57,200 bases of DNA from a bacterium UBP1_UBA4783 (GTDB lineage Bacteria > Krumholzibacteriota > Krumholzibacteriia > Krumholzibacteriales > Krumholzibacteriaceae), in assembly GCA_002403075.1 (NCBI GenBank), contig DHHB01000093.1:1-57200 (forward strand), read 5' to 3'. The notes below the pieces were generated by a model. The model searched no databases. It was not told the origin of the DNA and saw only the letters and a list, made by a program, of their open reading frames with translations. Position 1 is the stretch's first letter. Every line of letters starts with the position of its first letter. A program made the translations under genes and the position numbers. Below are positions 1-9,296 of this stretch, piece by piece.

Positions 1-87
1 CGCAAGATCGAGGGCGACATGGAATATCCGGGCCAGATCAAGGTCATCGTCATACGGGAGACGCGGGCGATCGATTACGCGCGCTGA
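1..87 (+). CDS. rny: Ribonuclease Y, C-terminal end (partial)
   Basis: Only the last 28 codons are in the window, entering at base 1 and stopping at TGA 85-87. The tail contains the YPGQIKV and VIRETRA segments that close RNase Y proteins, the membrane-anchored HD-domain endoribonuclease that initiates mRNA decay. The next gene is ymdB, the classical rny neighbour in many bacteria, which supports the assignment. The KH and HD domains lie outside the window, so completeness cannot be judged. Confidence 0.85.
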   Translation, partial: RKIEGDMEYPGQIKVIVIRETRAIDYAR

Positions 88-132
88 CGCCGTCCGGCGT
101 CGGGCGCGCGCGGCGGGGAGTGAGCGGTCCCG

Positions 133-930
133 ATGCGGGTGCTGTTTCTCGGAGATATCATCGCGAAGACGGGGCGCCGGGCCCTGCAGGCGGGGCTCCC
201 CGCGCTCCGGCGGCGCCTCGGCGCGGATCTCTGCATCGCGAACGTCGAGAACGCCGCGGGGATCTTCGGCGTCACGGAGCGCGTCGTGAACGATATCGTC
301 GCGGCGGGCGTCGACGTCATGACGAGCGGGAATCACGTCTGGGACAAGCGCGAAGGGGTCGCGCTCCTCGATCAGCGGACGGATATCCTCCGTCCGGCGA
401 ACTACCCCCCCGGCGTGCCGGGGAAGGGGCTGCTGCTGCGCGAGATCGCGCTCACGCCGGTCGCCGTCATGAACCTTCAGGGACGCACGTTCATGAACGC
501 GATCGACTGCCCCTTCCGGACGGCGGACGCGCTGCTCGCGGAGATCCCGGGAGCGGTGCGGATCATCCTCGTCGATTTTCACGCCGAGGCGACGAGCGAG
601 AAGCAGGCCCTCGCGCTCTACCTCGACGGCCGCGTGAGCGCGGTCGTCGGCACGCATACGCACGTGCAGACGGCGGACGAGCGGATCCTGCCGCGGGGCA
701 CCGCCTTCATGACGGACGCGGGCATGGTCGGGCCGCTCGATTCGATCATCGGCGTCCGAAAGGAGCAGGTCATCGACCGGTTCCTCAAAGGCATACCGGT
801 CCGTTTCGAGGTCGCCTCCGGCGTTTCGCACATCGACGGATGCCTCGTCGAGATCGACGAGGCGAGCGGTCTCGCCCGCTCGGTGGAGCGGGTGCACGAG
901 CGCGTGGAGCTCGACGAGGAGGAGACGTGA
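133..930 (+). CDS. ymdB: YmdB-family metallophosphoesterase (2',3'-cyclic nucleotide phosphodiesterase)
   Basis: A 265-residue protein of the YmdB/TIGR00282 family, cytosolic dinuclear-metal phosphodiesterases acting on 2',3'-cyclic nucleotides and linked to RNase Y in Bacillus. All metal ligands known from the family fall at the same positions: D8 (LGDII), E39-N40 (VENAAG), N67-H68 (SGNHVWD), H150 (VDFHAE), H175 and H177 (GTHTHVQ). Length is typical. It lies 45 bases after rny and its TGA overlaps the GTG start of folD. Start ATG 133 follows a GGGGAG-like ribosome site at rather long spacing. The fold assignment is firm; the cellular substrate is not shown by sequence. Confidence 0.93.
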   Translation: MRVLFLGDIIAKTGRRALQAGLPALRRRLGADLCIANVENAAGIFGVTERVVNDIVAAGVDVMTSGNHVWDKREGVALLDQRTDILRPANYPPGVPGKGLLLREIALTPVAVMNLQGRTFMNAIDCPFRTADALLAEIPGAVRIILVDFHAEATSEKQALALYLDGRVSAVVGTHTHVQTADERILPRGTAFMTDAGMVGPLDSIIGVRKEQVIDRFLKGIPVRFEVASGVSHIDGCLVEIDEASGLARSVERVHERVELDEEET

Positions 931-1844
931 GCGCGGAGCGGGGCGTTCTCATGGACGGCAGGGCGGCCGCCGACGCGGTTCTCGCCGTGGTCGCCGAGGG
1001 CGCGGCGCGTTTCGCCGCGGGGTACCGCCGGCCGCATCTGGCGGTGATCATCGTCGGCGAGAACCCCGCGTCGCAGTTCTACGTGAGGAGCAAGGTGAAG
1101 GCGGCCGAGCGGTGCGGCATCGATTCGATCCTCATCGAGCTCCCCGCCGAGACGCGCGAAGCGGCGCTCCTCGAGCGGCTCGGGCGTTTGAACGCCGATC
1201 CCGGCGTCGACGGGATCCTCGTTCAGATGCCGCTTCCCGCGCAGATCGATCAGCAGCGCGCGATCGAGGGGATCTCCCCGGCGAAGGACGTCGACGGGCT
1301 CCATCCGTACAACATCGGCCGCCTCGCCGCCGACCGGCCCCGGTTCGTCGCCTGCACGCCGCTCGGCATCATGGAGCTCCTCGCGCGCTACCGGGTGCGG
1401 ACGGCGGGGGCGCGGGCGGTCGTCATCGGAAGGAGCGTTCTCGTCGGAAAGCCGATGGCGCTGCTCCTCTCCCGCAAGCACGAGACGGGGGACGCCTCGG
1501 TGACGCTCTGTCATTCGCGCTCGACGGATCTCGCCTCGATCGCCCGCGAAGCGGATATCCTCGTCGCGGCCGTCGGCAGGGCCGGCTCGGTCGGCGCGGA
1601 GATGGTCAAGGACGGCGCGGTCGTCGTCGACGTCGGCATCAACCGGATCGCCGATCCCGCGTCCCCGAAGGGATACCGGATCACGGGCGACGTCGATTTC
1701 GAAGCGGTCCGGCCGAAGGCCTCGCTCATAACGCCGGTCCCCGGAGGCGTGGGCCTCATGACCGTCGCGATGCTCATGCGCAACACCCTGCAGGCCGCCG
1801 AGTGGGCCCGGGGAGAACGGCATGAAGGAAATCCCGCGGCATGA
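927..1844 (+). CDS. folD: Bifunctional methylenetetrahydrofolate dehydrogenase / methenyl-THF cyclohydrolase
   Basis: Cytosolic FolD of one-carbon metabolism interconverts 5,10-methylene-THF, 5,10-methenyl-THF and 10-formyl-THF with NADP. About 305 residues from GTG 927, which sits in a GTGA overlap with the ymdB stop; the protein then reads into the LMDGRAAA segment expected near a FolD N-terminus. Visible signatures are the active-site YVRSKVKAAE (Tyr and Lys of YxxxK), the DGILVQMPLP loop, the VIGRSVLVGKP nucleotide-binding segment and the closing TPVPGGVG motif. Reading further upstream in the same frame would only shadow ymdB. The 3' end overlaps xseA by 23 bases, implying translational coupling. 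Confidence 0.95.
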   Translation: MSAERGVLMDGRAAADAVLAVVAEGAARFAAGYRRPHLAVIIVGENPASQFYVRSKVKAAERCGIDSILIELPAETREAALLERLGRLNADPGVDGILVQMPLPAQIDQQRAIEGISPAKDVDGLHPYNIGRLAADRPRFVACTPLGIMELLARYRVRTAGARAVVIGRSVLVGKPMALLLSRKHETGDASVTLCHSRSTDLASIAREADILVAAVGRAGSVGAEMVKDGAVVVDVGINRIADPASPKGYRITGDVDFEAVRPKASLITPVPGGVGLMTVAMLMRNTLQAAEWARGERHEGNPAA

Positions 1845-3279
1845 CGCCGAGGCCCCCGCGGCCGGCGATTGCTACACCGTCACCGAGATCGCGGCCGCGA
1901 TCCGGCAGCATCTCGAATCGGAGTTTCCCCGCGTCAGCGTCATCGGCGAGGTGGCGAACTGCAAGGTTCACCAGTCCGGACACGTCTACTTCACCCTGCG
2001 CGACAGCGACAGCGTGCTCGCCGCGGCCCTCTTCCGGAAAAACGCGGAGCGCGTCGCCGTCCGGCCCGAGAACGGCATGTCGGTCGTCGCTTCGGGGCGG
2101 CTGTCGCATTTCGGGGGCACCGGACGAACGCAGATCATCGTGAGTGAGCTCGTCCCCGCGGGGAGGGGGGACATGGAGCGGGCCTTTCGCGCGCTCCTCG
2201 AGCGCCTTCGCGCCGAGGGGCTCACCGATCCCGCGCGAAAGCGCCCTCTGCCTCCGTATCCGGAAACGATCGCCGTCGTCACGTCGCCGACGGGCGCGGT
2301 GGTTCGGGATATCGTGAACACGCTGCGGCGCCGGTGGCCCGTGGCCGAGATCGTGCACGTCCCCGCCGAGGTGCAGGGACCCGCCGCCGCGGCGTCGGTC
2401 GTCCGCGCGCTCTCGCGCTGCGACGAAATGGACGGCGTCGACACGGTCATCCTCGCGCGCGGGGGCGGAAGCGTCGAGGATCTCTGGACCTTCAACCTCG
2501 AGGAGGTCGCGCGGGCCGTGGCGGCTTCCCGGCATCCGGTCGTCACCGGGATCGGCCACGAGATCGACACGACGATATGCGATTACGTATCGGACGTGCG
2601 GGCGGCCACGCCGACGGCGGCCGCCGAGCTCGCGACTCCGCGCGTCGAGGAGGTTCTGCGGCGCTGCGGGGAGGCGGCGAAAACGATCGAGGCGCGCACG
2701 AGAGGCGCCGTGGGCAACCTGCGGCACCTCGTCTCCTATCTCATGCGCAGCGCGGCTCTGGCCGCGATCGCGCACCGCGTGGAGCGGGCCGCGGACGAGC
2801 TGGACGACCGCGCCGCGCGGATCAAGGAGCGCGGGTCCGGTACGATCGCCGACCGCCGGGACGAGGTCGCCTCGGCGATCGCGGGGACGGCGATCGCGCT
2901 CGAACGCCGGATCGCGGGCGCCGACGCCGCGCGCAGGGAGGCCGCGGCGGCCCTCGCGGGATCGAATCCGCGCGCGGGGATCGCCGCGGCGGGGGAGAGC
3001 GTACGGCAGCTTCTTCGCCTCGCGCGTTCGCGTATCCGCTCGGGGGTATCGGAGAGACGCGCGCGGACCGCCGGCCTCGGCCGGGAGCTCGGCGGCCTCG
3101 ATCCGAGAAGCGTGCTCAAGCGCGGGTACGCCTACTGCACGACCGGGTCGGGGACGCGGGTCGTGTCCCGCGCGGAGACGCTGTCCCGCGGCGACGACAT
3201 GATGGTGCAATTCTTCGACGGCGGGGCGCTCTGCCGAGTCGAGGAGAAGCGGAAAGGAACGCCATGGCGAAAAAAATGA
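1822..3279 (+). CDS. xseA: Exodeoxyribonuclease VII large subunit
   Basis: Catalytic large subunit of exonuclease VII, which degrades single-stranded DNA from both ends to oligonucleotides in recombination and repair. 485 residues, slightly long for the family. An N-terminal OB-fold (about residues 15-110, with IGEVANCK and GHVYFTLRD) precedes the catalytic domain with VVTSPTGAV, ARGGGSVEDLW and GIGHEIDTT, then a long charged alpha-helical region ending in the RGYA segment. ATG 1822 lies inside the end of folD, and the 3' end overlaps xseB by 16 bases, so the two exonuclease subunits are coupled. Confidence 0.95.
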   Translation: MKEIPRHDAEAPAAGDCYTVTEIAAAIRQHLESEFPRVSVIGEVANCKVHQSGHVYFTLRDSDSVLAAALFRKNAERVAVRPENGMSVVASGRLSHFGGTGRTQIIVSELVPAGRGDMERAFRALLERLRAEGLTDPARKRPLPPYPETIAVVTSPTGAVVRDIVNTLRRRWPVAEIVHVPAEVQGPAAAASVVRALSRCDEMDGVDTVILARGGGSVEDLWTFNLEEVARAVAASRHPVVTGIGHEIDTTICDYVSDVRAATPTAAAELATPRVEEVLRRCGEAAKTIEARTRGAVGNLRHLVSYLMRSAALAAIAHRVERAADELDDRAARIKERGSGTIADRRDEVASAIAGTAIALERRIAGADAARREAAAALAGSNPRAGIAAAGESVRQLLRLARSRIRSGVSERRARTAGLGRELGGLDPRSVLKRGYAYCTTGSGTRVVSRAETLSRGDDMMVQFFDGGALCRVEEKRKGTPWRKK

Positions 3280-3488
3280 CCTTCGAGGACGCGATGCGGC
3301 GCCTCAACGAGGTCGTGCAGCGTCTCGAGGAAGGGGACGTGCCCCTCGAGGAGAGCCTCAAGCTCTACGAAGAGGGGATGCGCCTCGGAGCCTCGTGCCG
3401 CGCGATCCTGCGCGACGCCGAGGAACGGATCGCCCGTCTCACGCGGGAAGCGGAGGCGGGAGACGCCGCGGAGGCGGACGAGCGGTGA
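3264..3488 (+). CDS. xseB: Exodeoxyribonuclease VII small subunit
   Basis: A 74-residue helical protein that coats the coiled-coil arms of XseA in the ExoVII complex. The MTFEDAMRRLNEVVQRLE and LEESLKLYEEGM segments are diagnostic of XseB. ATG 3264 is preceded by GGAAAGGAA inside xseA; the stop overlaps the GTG of the downstream prenyl synthase (GTGA). The xseA-xseB-prenyl synthase-dxs order is common in bacteria. Confidence 0.94.
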   Translation: MAKKMTFEDAMRRLNEVVQRLEEGDVPLEESLKLYEEGMRLGASCRAILRDAEERIARLTREAEAGDAAEADER

Positions 3489-4372
3489 GCGCGAACGATT
3501 GGCCCCGGATCCTCGACGCCGACCGCCGCGCCGTGAACGAGCGGCTCGCCGCGCTCCTGCCGCCCGAGAGCGAGCCGCCGGCGAGCCTTCACGGGGCGAT
3601 GCGGCACGCGGCGCTCGGCGGAGGCAAGCGGCTTCGCGCCGTTCTCTGCGTCGCCGCGCACCGGCTTTTCGGAAATCCCTGCGCCGAGGCCGCCCTCGAC
3701 GCCGGATGCGCGATCGAGTGCCTCCACGCCTACACGCTCGTCCACGACGATCTCCCCGCCCTCGACGACGACGATATGCGCCGGGGGCGGCCGACGGTCC
3801 ACAAGGCGTTCGGCGAGGCGGTCGCGATACTGGCCGGCGACGCCCTGCAGGCCGAGGCGTTCGGCATCGTCTCCCGCTGCGGCGCGCCCCCGGACCGCGT
3901 CGCCGAGGCGGTCCGGACGCTGGCCCTCGCCTCGGGGTCCCTGTTTCTCGTCGGCGGGCAGACCGCCGATCTCGAGGGAGAGGGGGAGAAGCCGACGGAG
4001 GATCTCGTGCGGTTCATACACACGAGGAAGACGGCCGAGCTCATCGCGGCCTCGCTCTCGATCGGCGCGGCGCTCGCGGGCGCGCCGGAGAGCGCGCGGC
4101 GCGAAATCCGCGACGCGGGGCGCCTCGCCGGGCTCGCGTTCCAGATAAGCGACGACCTGCTCGACGTTCTCGGGGCCGAGGAGCAGGCGGGAAAAGGCTT
4201 GCGGAAGGACGCCGAAAGGCGGAAAATAACCTATCCGGCGGTGTACGGCGTCGAACGGTCGCGCGCGGAGGCGGCGGGGCTGGCCGCCGAAGCCCGCCGT
4301 GTCGCGGCGTCGCTCGGCGACGCCGGCTATATCGGATTCCTCTTCGCGTCGATGGCGGAACGGACATCGTGA
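3485..4372 (+). CDS. ispA: Polyprenyl (farnesyl/geranylgeranyl) diphosphate synthase
   Basis: Class I trans-prenyltransferase that condenses isopentenyl diphosphate with allylic diphosphates. About 295 residues from GTG 3485, which overlaps the xseB stop. It shows GGGKRLR for IPP binding, the first aspartate-rich motif as DDLPALDDDDMRRG, and the second as ISDDLLD with the FQISDD context. Product length (C15 or C20) cannot be fixed from sequence alone; the context with dxs and xseB is that of ispA. It supplies precursors for undecaprenyl phosphate and quinones, which the downstream polysaccharide locus would need. Confidence 0.9.
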   Translation: MSANDWPRILDADRRAVNERLAALLPPESEPPASLHGAMRHAALGGGKRLRAVLCVAAHRLFGNPCAEAALDAGCAIECLHAYTLVHDDLPALDDDDMRRGRPTVHKAFGEAVAILAGDALQAEAFGIVSRCGAPPDRVAEAVRTLALASGSLFLVGGQTADLEGEGEKPTEDLVRFIHTRKTAELIAASLSIGAALAGAPESARREIRDAGRLAGLAFQISDDLLDVLGAEEQAGKGLRKDAERRKITYPAVYGVERSRAEAAGLAAEARRVAASLGDAGYIGFLFASMAERTS

Positions 4373-4373
4373 C

Positions 4374-4811
4374 ATGCTGAGGCAATACCTGTTCCGCGAG
4401 ATCGCGCTGGTTCCGGTTATCTGCGGGTTCTTGAACCAGTGTCTCAAGGTAGCGCTTTATTCGATTGTATTTAAAAGAGTTACGCTTTATAAATTCGTTC
4501 AGGCGGACGGCTTGCCCAACCTCCATTCGGCCGTGTTCGGCTCGCTTTCGGCGAGCATCGGGATCAAGTACGGATTCTCTTCGATCCTCTTCTCGTTCGT
4601 CGCGGTCATGAGCGTGATCGTCGTGCACGACACGATGCGGCTCAAGGGGGAAAAGGGGAAGCAGTCCACCGTGCTCAACAGGATCATTTCGAGCGACGCG
4701 AGCTACCGGGACATCGCGGACGAGGGCCCGCAGCGGGTGCTGCGGTTCACGCCGTTCGACGTGCTGTCCGGCACTTTTCTCGGCGCCGCTCTCGCGTTCG
4801 CGCTTCTCTAG
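4374..4811 (+). CDS. Divergent PAP2-family (DUF212/YuiD-like) membrane protein
   Basis: A 145-residue membrane protein matching the divergent PAP2 (DUF212) family by its length and the VVHDTMRLKGEKGKQ segment with H-D and R-x-x-G-K residues, plus NQCLKV near the N-terminus. Hydrophobic segments lie at about residues 8-25, 60-85 and 125-145. ATG 4374 starts one base after the preceding stop; reading upstream would give a non-family N-terminus overlapping the prenyl synthase. Family members are thought to act on lipid phosphates, and its place between a prenyl synthase and dxs fits a role with prenyl diphosphates, but no enzymatic activity can be asserted. The 5' third (4430-4500) is more AT-rich than its surroundings. 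Confidence 0.8.
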   Translation: MLRQYLFREIALVPVICGFLNQCLKVALYSIVFKRVTLYKFVQADGLPNLHSAVFGSLSASIGIKYGFSSILFSFVAVMSVIVVHDTMRLKGEKGKQSTVLNRIISSDASYRDIADEGPQRVLRFTPFDVLSGTFLGAALAFALL

Positions 4812-4826
4812 CGCGCCGCGCCGCCG

Positions 4827-6728
4827 ATGACGCTGCTCGAACGGATATCGTCCCCGGCCGATCTCAAGAAGCTCTCGATCGGGGACCTCGAACCCCTCGC
4901 GTGCGAGATGCGTCAGTACATCATCGACGTGGTCTCGCAGCGCGGGGGCCACCTCGCCTCGAGCCTCGGCGCCGTCGAGATCGCGCTGGCCGTTCATTAC
5001 GTCTTCGATTCGCCCCGGGACCGGATCGTCTGGGACGTCGGCCATCAGAGCTACGCGCACAAGATCATCACGGGAAGGCGCGAGGCGTTCCGCGAGCTCC
5101 GCACGCGGAAGGGCATCAGCGGATTTCCGAACCGTTTCGAGAGCGAATGCGACTCCTTCGGCGTCGGTCACGCGAGCACCGCGATTTCGGCGGCGCTCGG
5201 CATGGCCGTCTCGCGCGACCTGCGCGGCGAGGATCATTACTGCGTGAGCGTCGTCGGGGACGGCGCGCTCACGGGCGGCCTCGCCTTCGAGGGGATCAAT
5301 CAGGCCGGCCATCTCAAGAGGAACCGCTTCATCATCATCCTCAACGACAACGAGATGTCGATCTCGCGAAACGTCGGCGCGCTCGCCCGCTATCTCACGA
5401 AGATAACGACGAAGAAGATATATCTGCAATTCGAGGCCGACGTGTGGGAGCTCCTCGGGCGAGTCCCGAAGGCCGGCGGCAGGGCGCGGCGGCTCGCCCG
5501 CCGCATGAAGGAGAGCATCAAGAACCTCGTCGTGCCCACGATCCTCTTCGAGGAGCTCGGATTCCGCTACTTCGGGCCGCTCGACGGACACGACCTTCCG
5601 CTGCTCGTCGAGACGCTCACGGAGATCCGCGGCGTCCCGGGACCGGTGCTGCTGCACGTCATGACGAAGAAGGGAAAGGGGTACTGCTTCGCCGAGCAGA
5701 ACGCGGAAAAATTCCACGGCGTCGGAAGCTTCCACGCCGGGACGGGCGGATCGCGGGCCGCCGCGGGAAGCCCGACCTACAGCGACGTCTTCGGCGCCGC
5801 GCTCATCGAGCTCGCCCGCCGCGACGAGCGCGTCGTCGCCGTGACGGCGGCGATGACGGAGGGAACGGGGCTCGCGCCGTTCGCGCGGGAGTTTCCGAAC
5901 CGCTTCTTCGACGTCGGCATCGCCGAGCAGCACGCCGTGACGTTCGCGGCCGGCCTCGCGCGCGAGGGGTTCAAACCGTTCGTCGCGATCTACTCGACGT
6001 TTCTCCAGCGCGCGTTCGATCAGCTCGTTCACGACACGGCGCTCCAGCGCCTGCCGGTCCGCTTCGTGCTCGACCGGGCGGGGATCGTCGGCGAGGACGG
6101 ACCGACGCATCACGGTGCGTTCGATCTGTCGTACCTGCGCTGCGTGCCGAACATGGCGGTCATGGCGCCGCGCGACGCCGCGGACCTGCGCGGCATGCTC
6201 GAGGCCGCGCTCGCGCACGAGAGCGGTCCCGTGGCGATCCGCTTTCCGCGCGGCGTCGCGGTTTCGGGCGACGACGGCGGGCGCGCGCCCGTCGCCGTGG
6301 GAAAGGGAGAGCTGCTGCGCGTCGGCGGCGACGCGGTGATCGTCGCCGTCGGCTCGATGGTCGTACCGTCCCTCGAGGCCGCGGAGGCGCTCGCGAAGGA
6401 AGGAGTGTCGGCGGCGGTGATCGACGCCCGGTCGGTGAAGCCCGTTGACGAGGATCTCATCGCCTCCGCTGCGGCGGGGGGCGCGCCCGTGCTCATCGTC
6501 GAGGAGAGCGCCGTACAGGGAGGATTCGGCGAAGCGGTGCTCGATGTTCTCGCCTCGCGAGGGCTGCGCAACGCCGTCGCCGCGGCGGGGCTGCCGGACC
6601 GTTTCGTGCCGCACGGACGCCGCGACGAGCTTCTCGTCGAGCTCGGTCTTTCGCCCGGCGGGATCGCCGCCCGGGTCAAGGCTCTCGTCGGTCCGCGCGC
6701 GGGGCGCGCGGCAGGAGGCGATTCATGA
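4827..6728 (+). CDS. dxs: 1-deoxy-D-xylulose-5-phosphate synthase
   Basis: Thiamine-diphosphate enzyme of the MEP pathway that condenses pyruvate and glyceraldehyde 3-phosphate. 633 residues, usual length. Visible are HLASSLGAVE, WDVGHQSYAHKI, the ThDP/metal motif GDGALTGG followed by NDNEMSIS, the catalytic-Glu region GIAEQHAVTFAAGLA, and the transketolase C-terminal domain. It provides IPP and DMAPP for the prenyl synthase two genes upstream. The stop overlaps the nadK start as ATGA. No truncation is seen. Confidence 0.96.
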   Translation: MTLLERISSPADLKKLSIGDLEPLACEMRQYIIDVVSQRGGHLASSLGAVEIALAVHYVFDSPRDRIVWDVGHQSYAHKIITGRREAFRELRTRKGISGFPNRFESECDSFGVGHASTAISAALGMAVSRDLRGEDHYCVSVVGDGALTGGLAFEGINQAGHLKRNRFIIILNDNEMSISRNVGALARYLTKITTKKIYLQFEADVWELLGRVPKAGGRARRLARRMKESIKNLVVPTILFEELGFRYFGPLDGHDLPLLVETLTEIRGVPGPVLLHVMTKKGKGYCFAEQNAEKFHGVGSFHAGTGGSRAAAGSPTYSDVFGAALIELARRDERVVAVTAAMTEGTGLAPFAREFPNRFFDVGIAEQHAVTFAAGLAREGFKPFVAIYSTFLQRAFDQLVHDTALQRLPVRFVLDRAGIVGEDGPTHHGAFDLSYLRCVPNMAVMAPRDAADLRGMLEAALAHESGPVAIRFPRGVAVSGDDGGRAPVAVGKGELLRVGGDAVIVAVGSMVVPSLEAAEALAKEGVSAAVIDARSVKPVDEDLIASAAAGGAPVLIVEESAVQGGFGEAVLDVLASRGLRNAVAAAGLPDRFVPHGRRDELLVELGLSPGGIAARVKALVGPRAGRAAGGDS

Positions 6729-7588
6729 ACGTCACGTCGCTCGGTCTCGTCGCGAACGTGAGAAAGCGCGACATACGGGACGCGGTGGCTGCGGTGCTCG
6801 CCGCCGTTCCGCGGGGTGTCGAGGTCCTCGCGTTCGAGGAGGCAGCGGAGCTCGCCCCGGCCGGGCGGATGCGGCGCGTGTCGTCGCTCGCCGGATGCGA
6901 CGCGGTCTGCGCCCTCGGCGGAGACGGCACCCTGCTCGTCGCGGCGCGGCTCGTGGCGGACGAGGGGATCCCGGTCCTCGGCATCAAGCTCAGGAGCCTC
7001 GGTTTCCTCACCGAGGACGACCCTCCGGGCGCCGTGGCCGATCTGTTCGCAGGCAGGTACCGGATTCAGGAGCGGATGCGTCTCGAGGCCGTCATCGAGC
7101 GCGAGGGAAGCCCCCCCGAACGGTGGAGCGCCCTCAACGACGCCGTCATCCACGGCGTGGGAGTCTCGCGCGTGATCCATCTGCGGACCACGATCGACGG
7201 GACGGTTCTCGGCGAGTATCTCGCCGACGGGGTCATCGTGTCGACGCCGACGGGGTCCACCGCCTACTCCCTCGCGGCGGGGGGTCCCATTGTCAATCCG
7301 ACGACGCTCGACGCTTTCGTCATCACCCCGCTGTGTCCGCACTCGCTGTCGGTGCGGCCGATCGTCGTGAGCGCGGCGGAGCGCTTCACGATCGAAATCG
7401 TCGAGGCGGGGCAGGAGACGCTTCTCACGATAGACGGGCAGCTTTCCTGTCCGCTGCGGGCCGGAGAGCGTGTGCTCTGCCGCCGCGACGAGCATCCGAC
7501 GAAACTCGTCGTGAGGGAGGGGTACCGGTTCTACGACGTCGTTCGCCGAAAACTGAGGTGGGGAGGGGTCCTTCGGCAGGACCATTGA
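6725..7588 (+). CDS. nadK: NAD kinase
   Basis: ATP-dependent NAD+ kinase producing NADP+. 287 residues with the GGDGTLL motif (about residues 61-67), a following GIKLRSLGFL stretch, and the conserved DGVIVSTPTGSTAYSLAAGGP loop near residue 170. Starts at the ATGA overlap with dxs; the dxs-nadK-recN order is widespread. NADPH made through this enzyme is used by both dehydrogenases encoded nearby (FolD, and GpsA further away). Confidence 0.95.
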   Translation: MNVTSLGLVANVRKRDIRDAVAAVLAAVPRGVEVLAFEEAAELAPAGRMRRVSSLAGCDAVCALGGDGTLLVAARLVADEGIPVLGIKLRSLGFLTEDDPPGAVADLFAGRYRIQERMRLEAVIEREGSPPERWSALNDAVIHGVGVSRVIHLRTTIDGTVLGEYLADGVIVSTPTGSTAYSLAAGGPIVNPTTLDAFVITPLCPHSLSVRPIVVSAAERFTIEIVEAGQETLLTIDGQLSCPLRAGERVLCRRDEHPTKLVVREGYRFYDVVRRKLRWGGVLRQDH

Positions 7589-7604
7589 CGGGGGAGGTGT
7601 GGTG

Positions 7605-9296
7605 ATGCTTCTCGAGCTGCGCATTCGGAATCTCGCCGTCGTCGAGGACGCGGTCATCCGGTTCGGTCCGGGGCTCAACGCGATGACCGGCTCGACGGGA
7701 GCGGGGAAATCGATCATCCTCTCGGCGGTCGAGCTCCTCTCGGGGGCCCGTTCGCGGCGATCCCTCGTTCGCGCGGGCGCATCGAGCCTCGAAGTCGAGG
7801 GGGTGTTCGCCGTCGAGCCCGGCATGGCGCTCCGGCGGACGCTCGGCATGGCGCAGGGTGAACGGGAAGTTTCGATCAAGCGCGAGCTCGGGGCCGACGG
7901 CAGGAACAGGATCTGGATCAACGGCATGAGCTCGACGGTCGCCGCCGCGCAGGAGGCGGCGGGAGCGCTCATCGAGCTTCATGGCCAGCACCGCCAGCAG
8001 GAGTTTCTCGATCCGGCGACCCACATCGTCTACCTCGATTCCCGCGGGGGGTACCGGGACACGCTCGAGGCGTGCATGCGGGCGATCGAGCGGTACGTCG
8101 AGCTCTCCCGGCGCCTCGCGGCGCTCGCCGCGGAAGCCGAGCAGCACCGCGCGCAGGAGGAGTTCCTGCGCTTCCAGCTCCGCGAGCTCGAGGCGCTCCG
8201 TCTCGAGAACGATCTCGACCACGATCTCGAGGCGCGCATCGGGCGCATCACCCACCGGCAGCGCTTCGTCGAAGCGCTGGAAGAGGCGATCGAGCTTCTC
8301 GAGGGGGAGGGCGCTTCGGCGATCGACCGCCTCGCGCGCGCCGCGCGAGCGATCGATTCGCTCGCGTCAGTCGATCCGGCGTGGAAGGCGGCGGCGGCGG
8401 AGATAGCCGCCGCGCGGGCGTCCGTGCAGGACGTTTCCCGGCGCCTCGCGCGCGAGCGGGGAAGCGTCGAGGAGGCGGGGGGCGATCTCGAGGCGCTTCA
8501 GGAGCGTCTCGCCGCCGTTCAGCGGGCGATGCGCAAGCACGGCCTCTCCGTGACCGGGCTCATGGCGCGGCGCGACGAGATCGCCGGCATCCTCCGGTCG
8601 CTCGACGGCGGTTCCGCCGAGATCGACGAGACGCGCCGCGCCCGCGAAGCCGCCGAACGAGATCTCCGTCCGATGCTCGCCGAGCTCTCCCGCAAGCGCG
8701 AGGCGGCCGCGAAGGTTCTCGACGGCCTCGTGACGGCCGAGCTCGCCAGGCTCGGGATGGCGGGGGCGCTCTTCGAAACGCGCATCGCCCCGCTCGAAAA
8801 TAACGCTTTCCAAGACGCCGGCGTTCAAATACATTTGTCTCCGAGGGGCGGGGACAGCGTCGCGTTCATGATACGAACGAACGTCGGCGAGAAGATGCAT
8901 CCGCTCGCCGACGTCGTTTCGGGCGGGGAGTTGTCGCGGATATCTCTCGTCCTTAAGAAGCTTCAAGTCGAGGACAGGAGGATCCCGACCCTCATTTTCG
9001 ACGAGATCGACGCGGGCCTCGGGGCCGATCTCGGCGGTGTCGTCGCCGAGCGGCTCGCGGAGCTCGCCGGGAGATATCAGATCATCTGCATCACGCATCT
9101 TCCGCAGGCGGCGGCGCGGGCGGCGACTCATATCAAGGTCAGCAAACGCGTGCGGGGCGGAAGGACGATCGCCTCGGCCGCGCCGGTCGAGGGCCCGGAA
9201 CGCGTCGCCGAGATCTCGCGCATGCTCGGCGGCGACGGCAAGCTCCGAACGGAGCTCGCCGAGGAGCTGCTCGGAAAAGGAACGGTGCGCCCGTAG
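7605..9296 (+). CDS. recN: DNA repair protein RecN (SMC-like ATPase)
   Basis: SMC-family ATPase that promotes double-strand-break repair. About 563 residues. It has an N-terminal Walker A read as GSTGAGKSI (most RecN have E where S stands), a central coiled coil (about residues 150-380), the ABC signature VSGGELSRI, the Walker B LIFDEIDAGLG, and the CITHLPQAA switch. ATG 7605 is chosen because GGGGAGG at 7591-7597 gives ideal spacing; in-frame GTGs at 7599 and 7602 are too close to it. The TAG stop (9294-9296) lies inside the following tRNA gene. Confidence 0.94.
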   Translation: MLLELRIRNLAVVEDAVIRFGPGLNAMTGSTGAGKSIILSAVELLSGARSRRSLVRAGASSLEVEGVFAVEPGMALRRTLGMAQGEREVSIKRELGADGRNRIWINGMSSTVAAAQEAAGALIELHGQHRQQEFLDPATHIVYLDSRGGYRDTLEACMRAIERYVELSRRLAALAAEAEQHRAQEEFLRFQLRELEALRLENDLDHDLEARIGRITHRQRFVEALEEAIELLEGEGASAIDRLARAARAIDSLASVDPAWKAAAAEIAAARASVQDVSRRLARERGSVEEAGGDLEALQERLAAVQRAMRKHGLSVTGLMARRDEIAGILRSLDGGSAEIDETRRAREAAERDLRPMLAELSRKREAAAKVLDGLVTAELARLGMAGALFETRIAPLENNAFQDAGVQIHLSPRGGDSVAFMIRTNVGEKMHPLADVVSGGELSRISLVLKKLQVEDRRIPTLIFDEIDAGLGADLGGVVAERLAELAGRYQIICITHLPQAAARAATHIKVSKRVRGGRTIASAAPVEGPERVAEISRMLGGDGKLRTELAEELLGKGTVRP

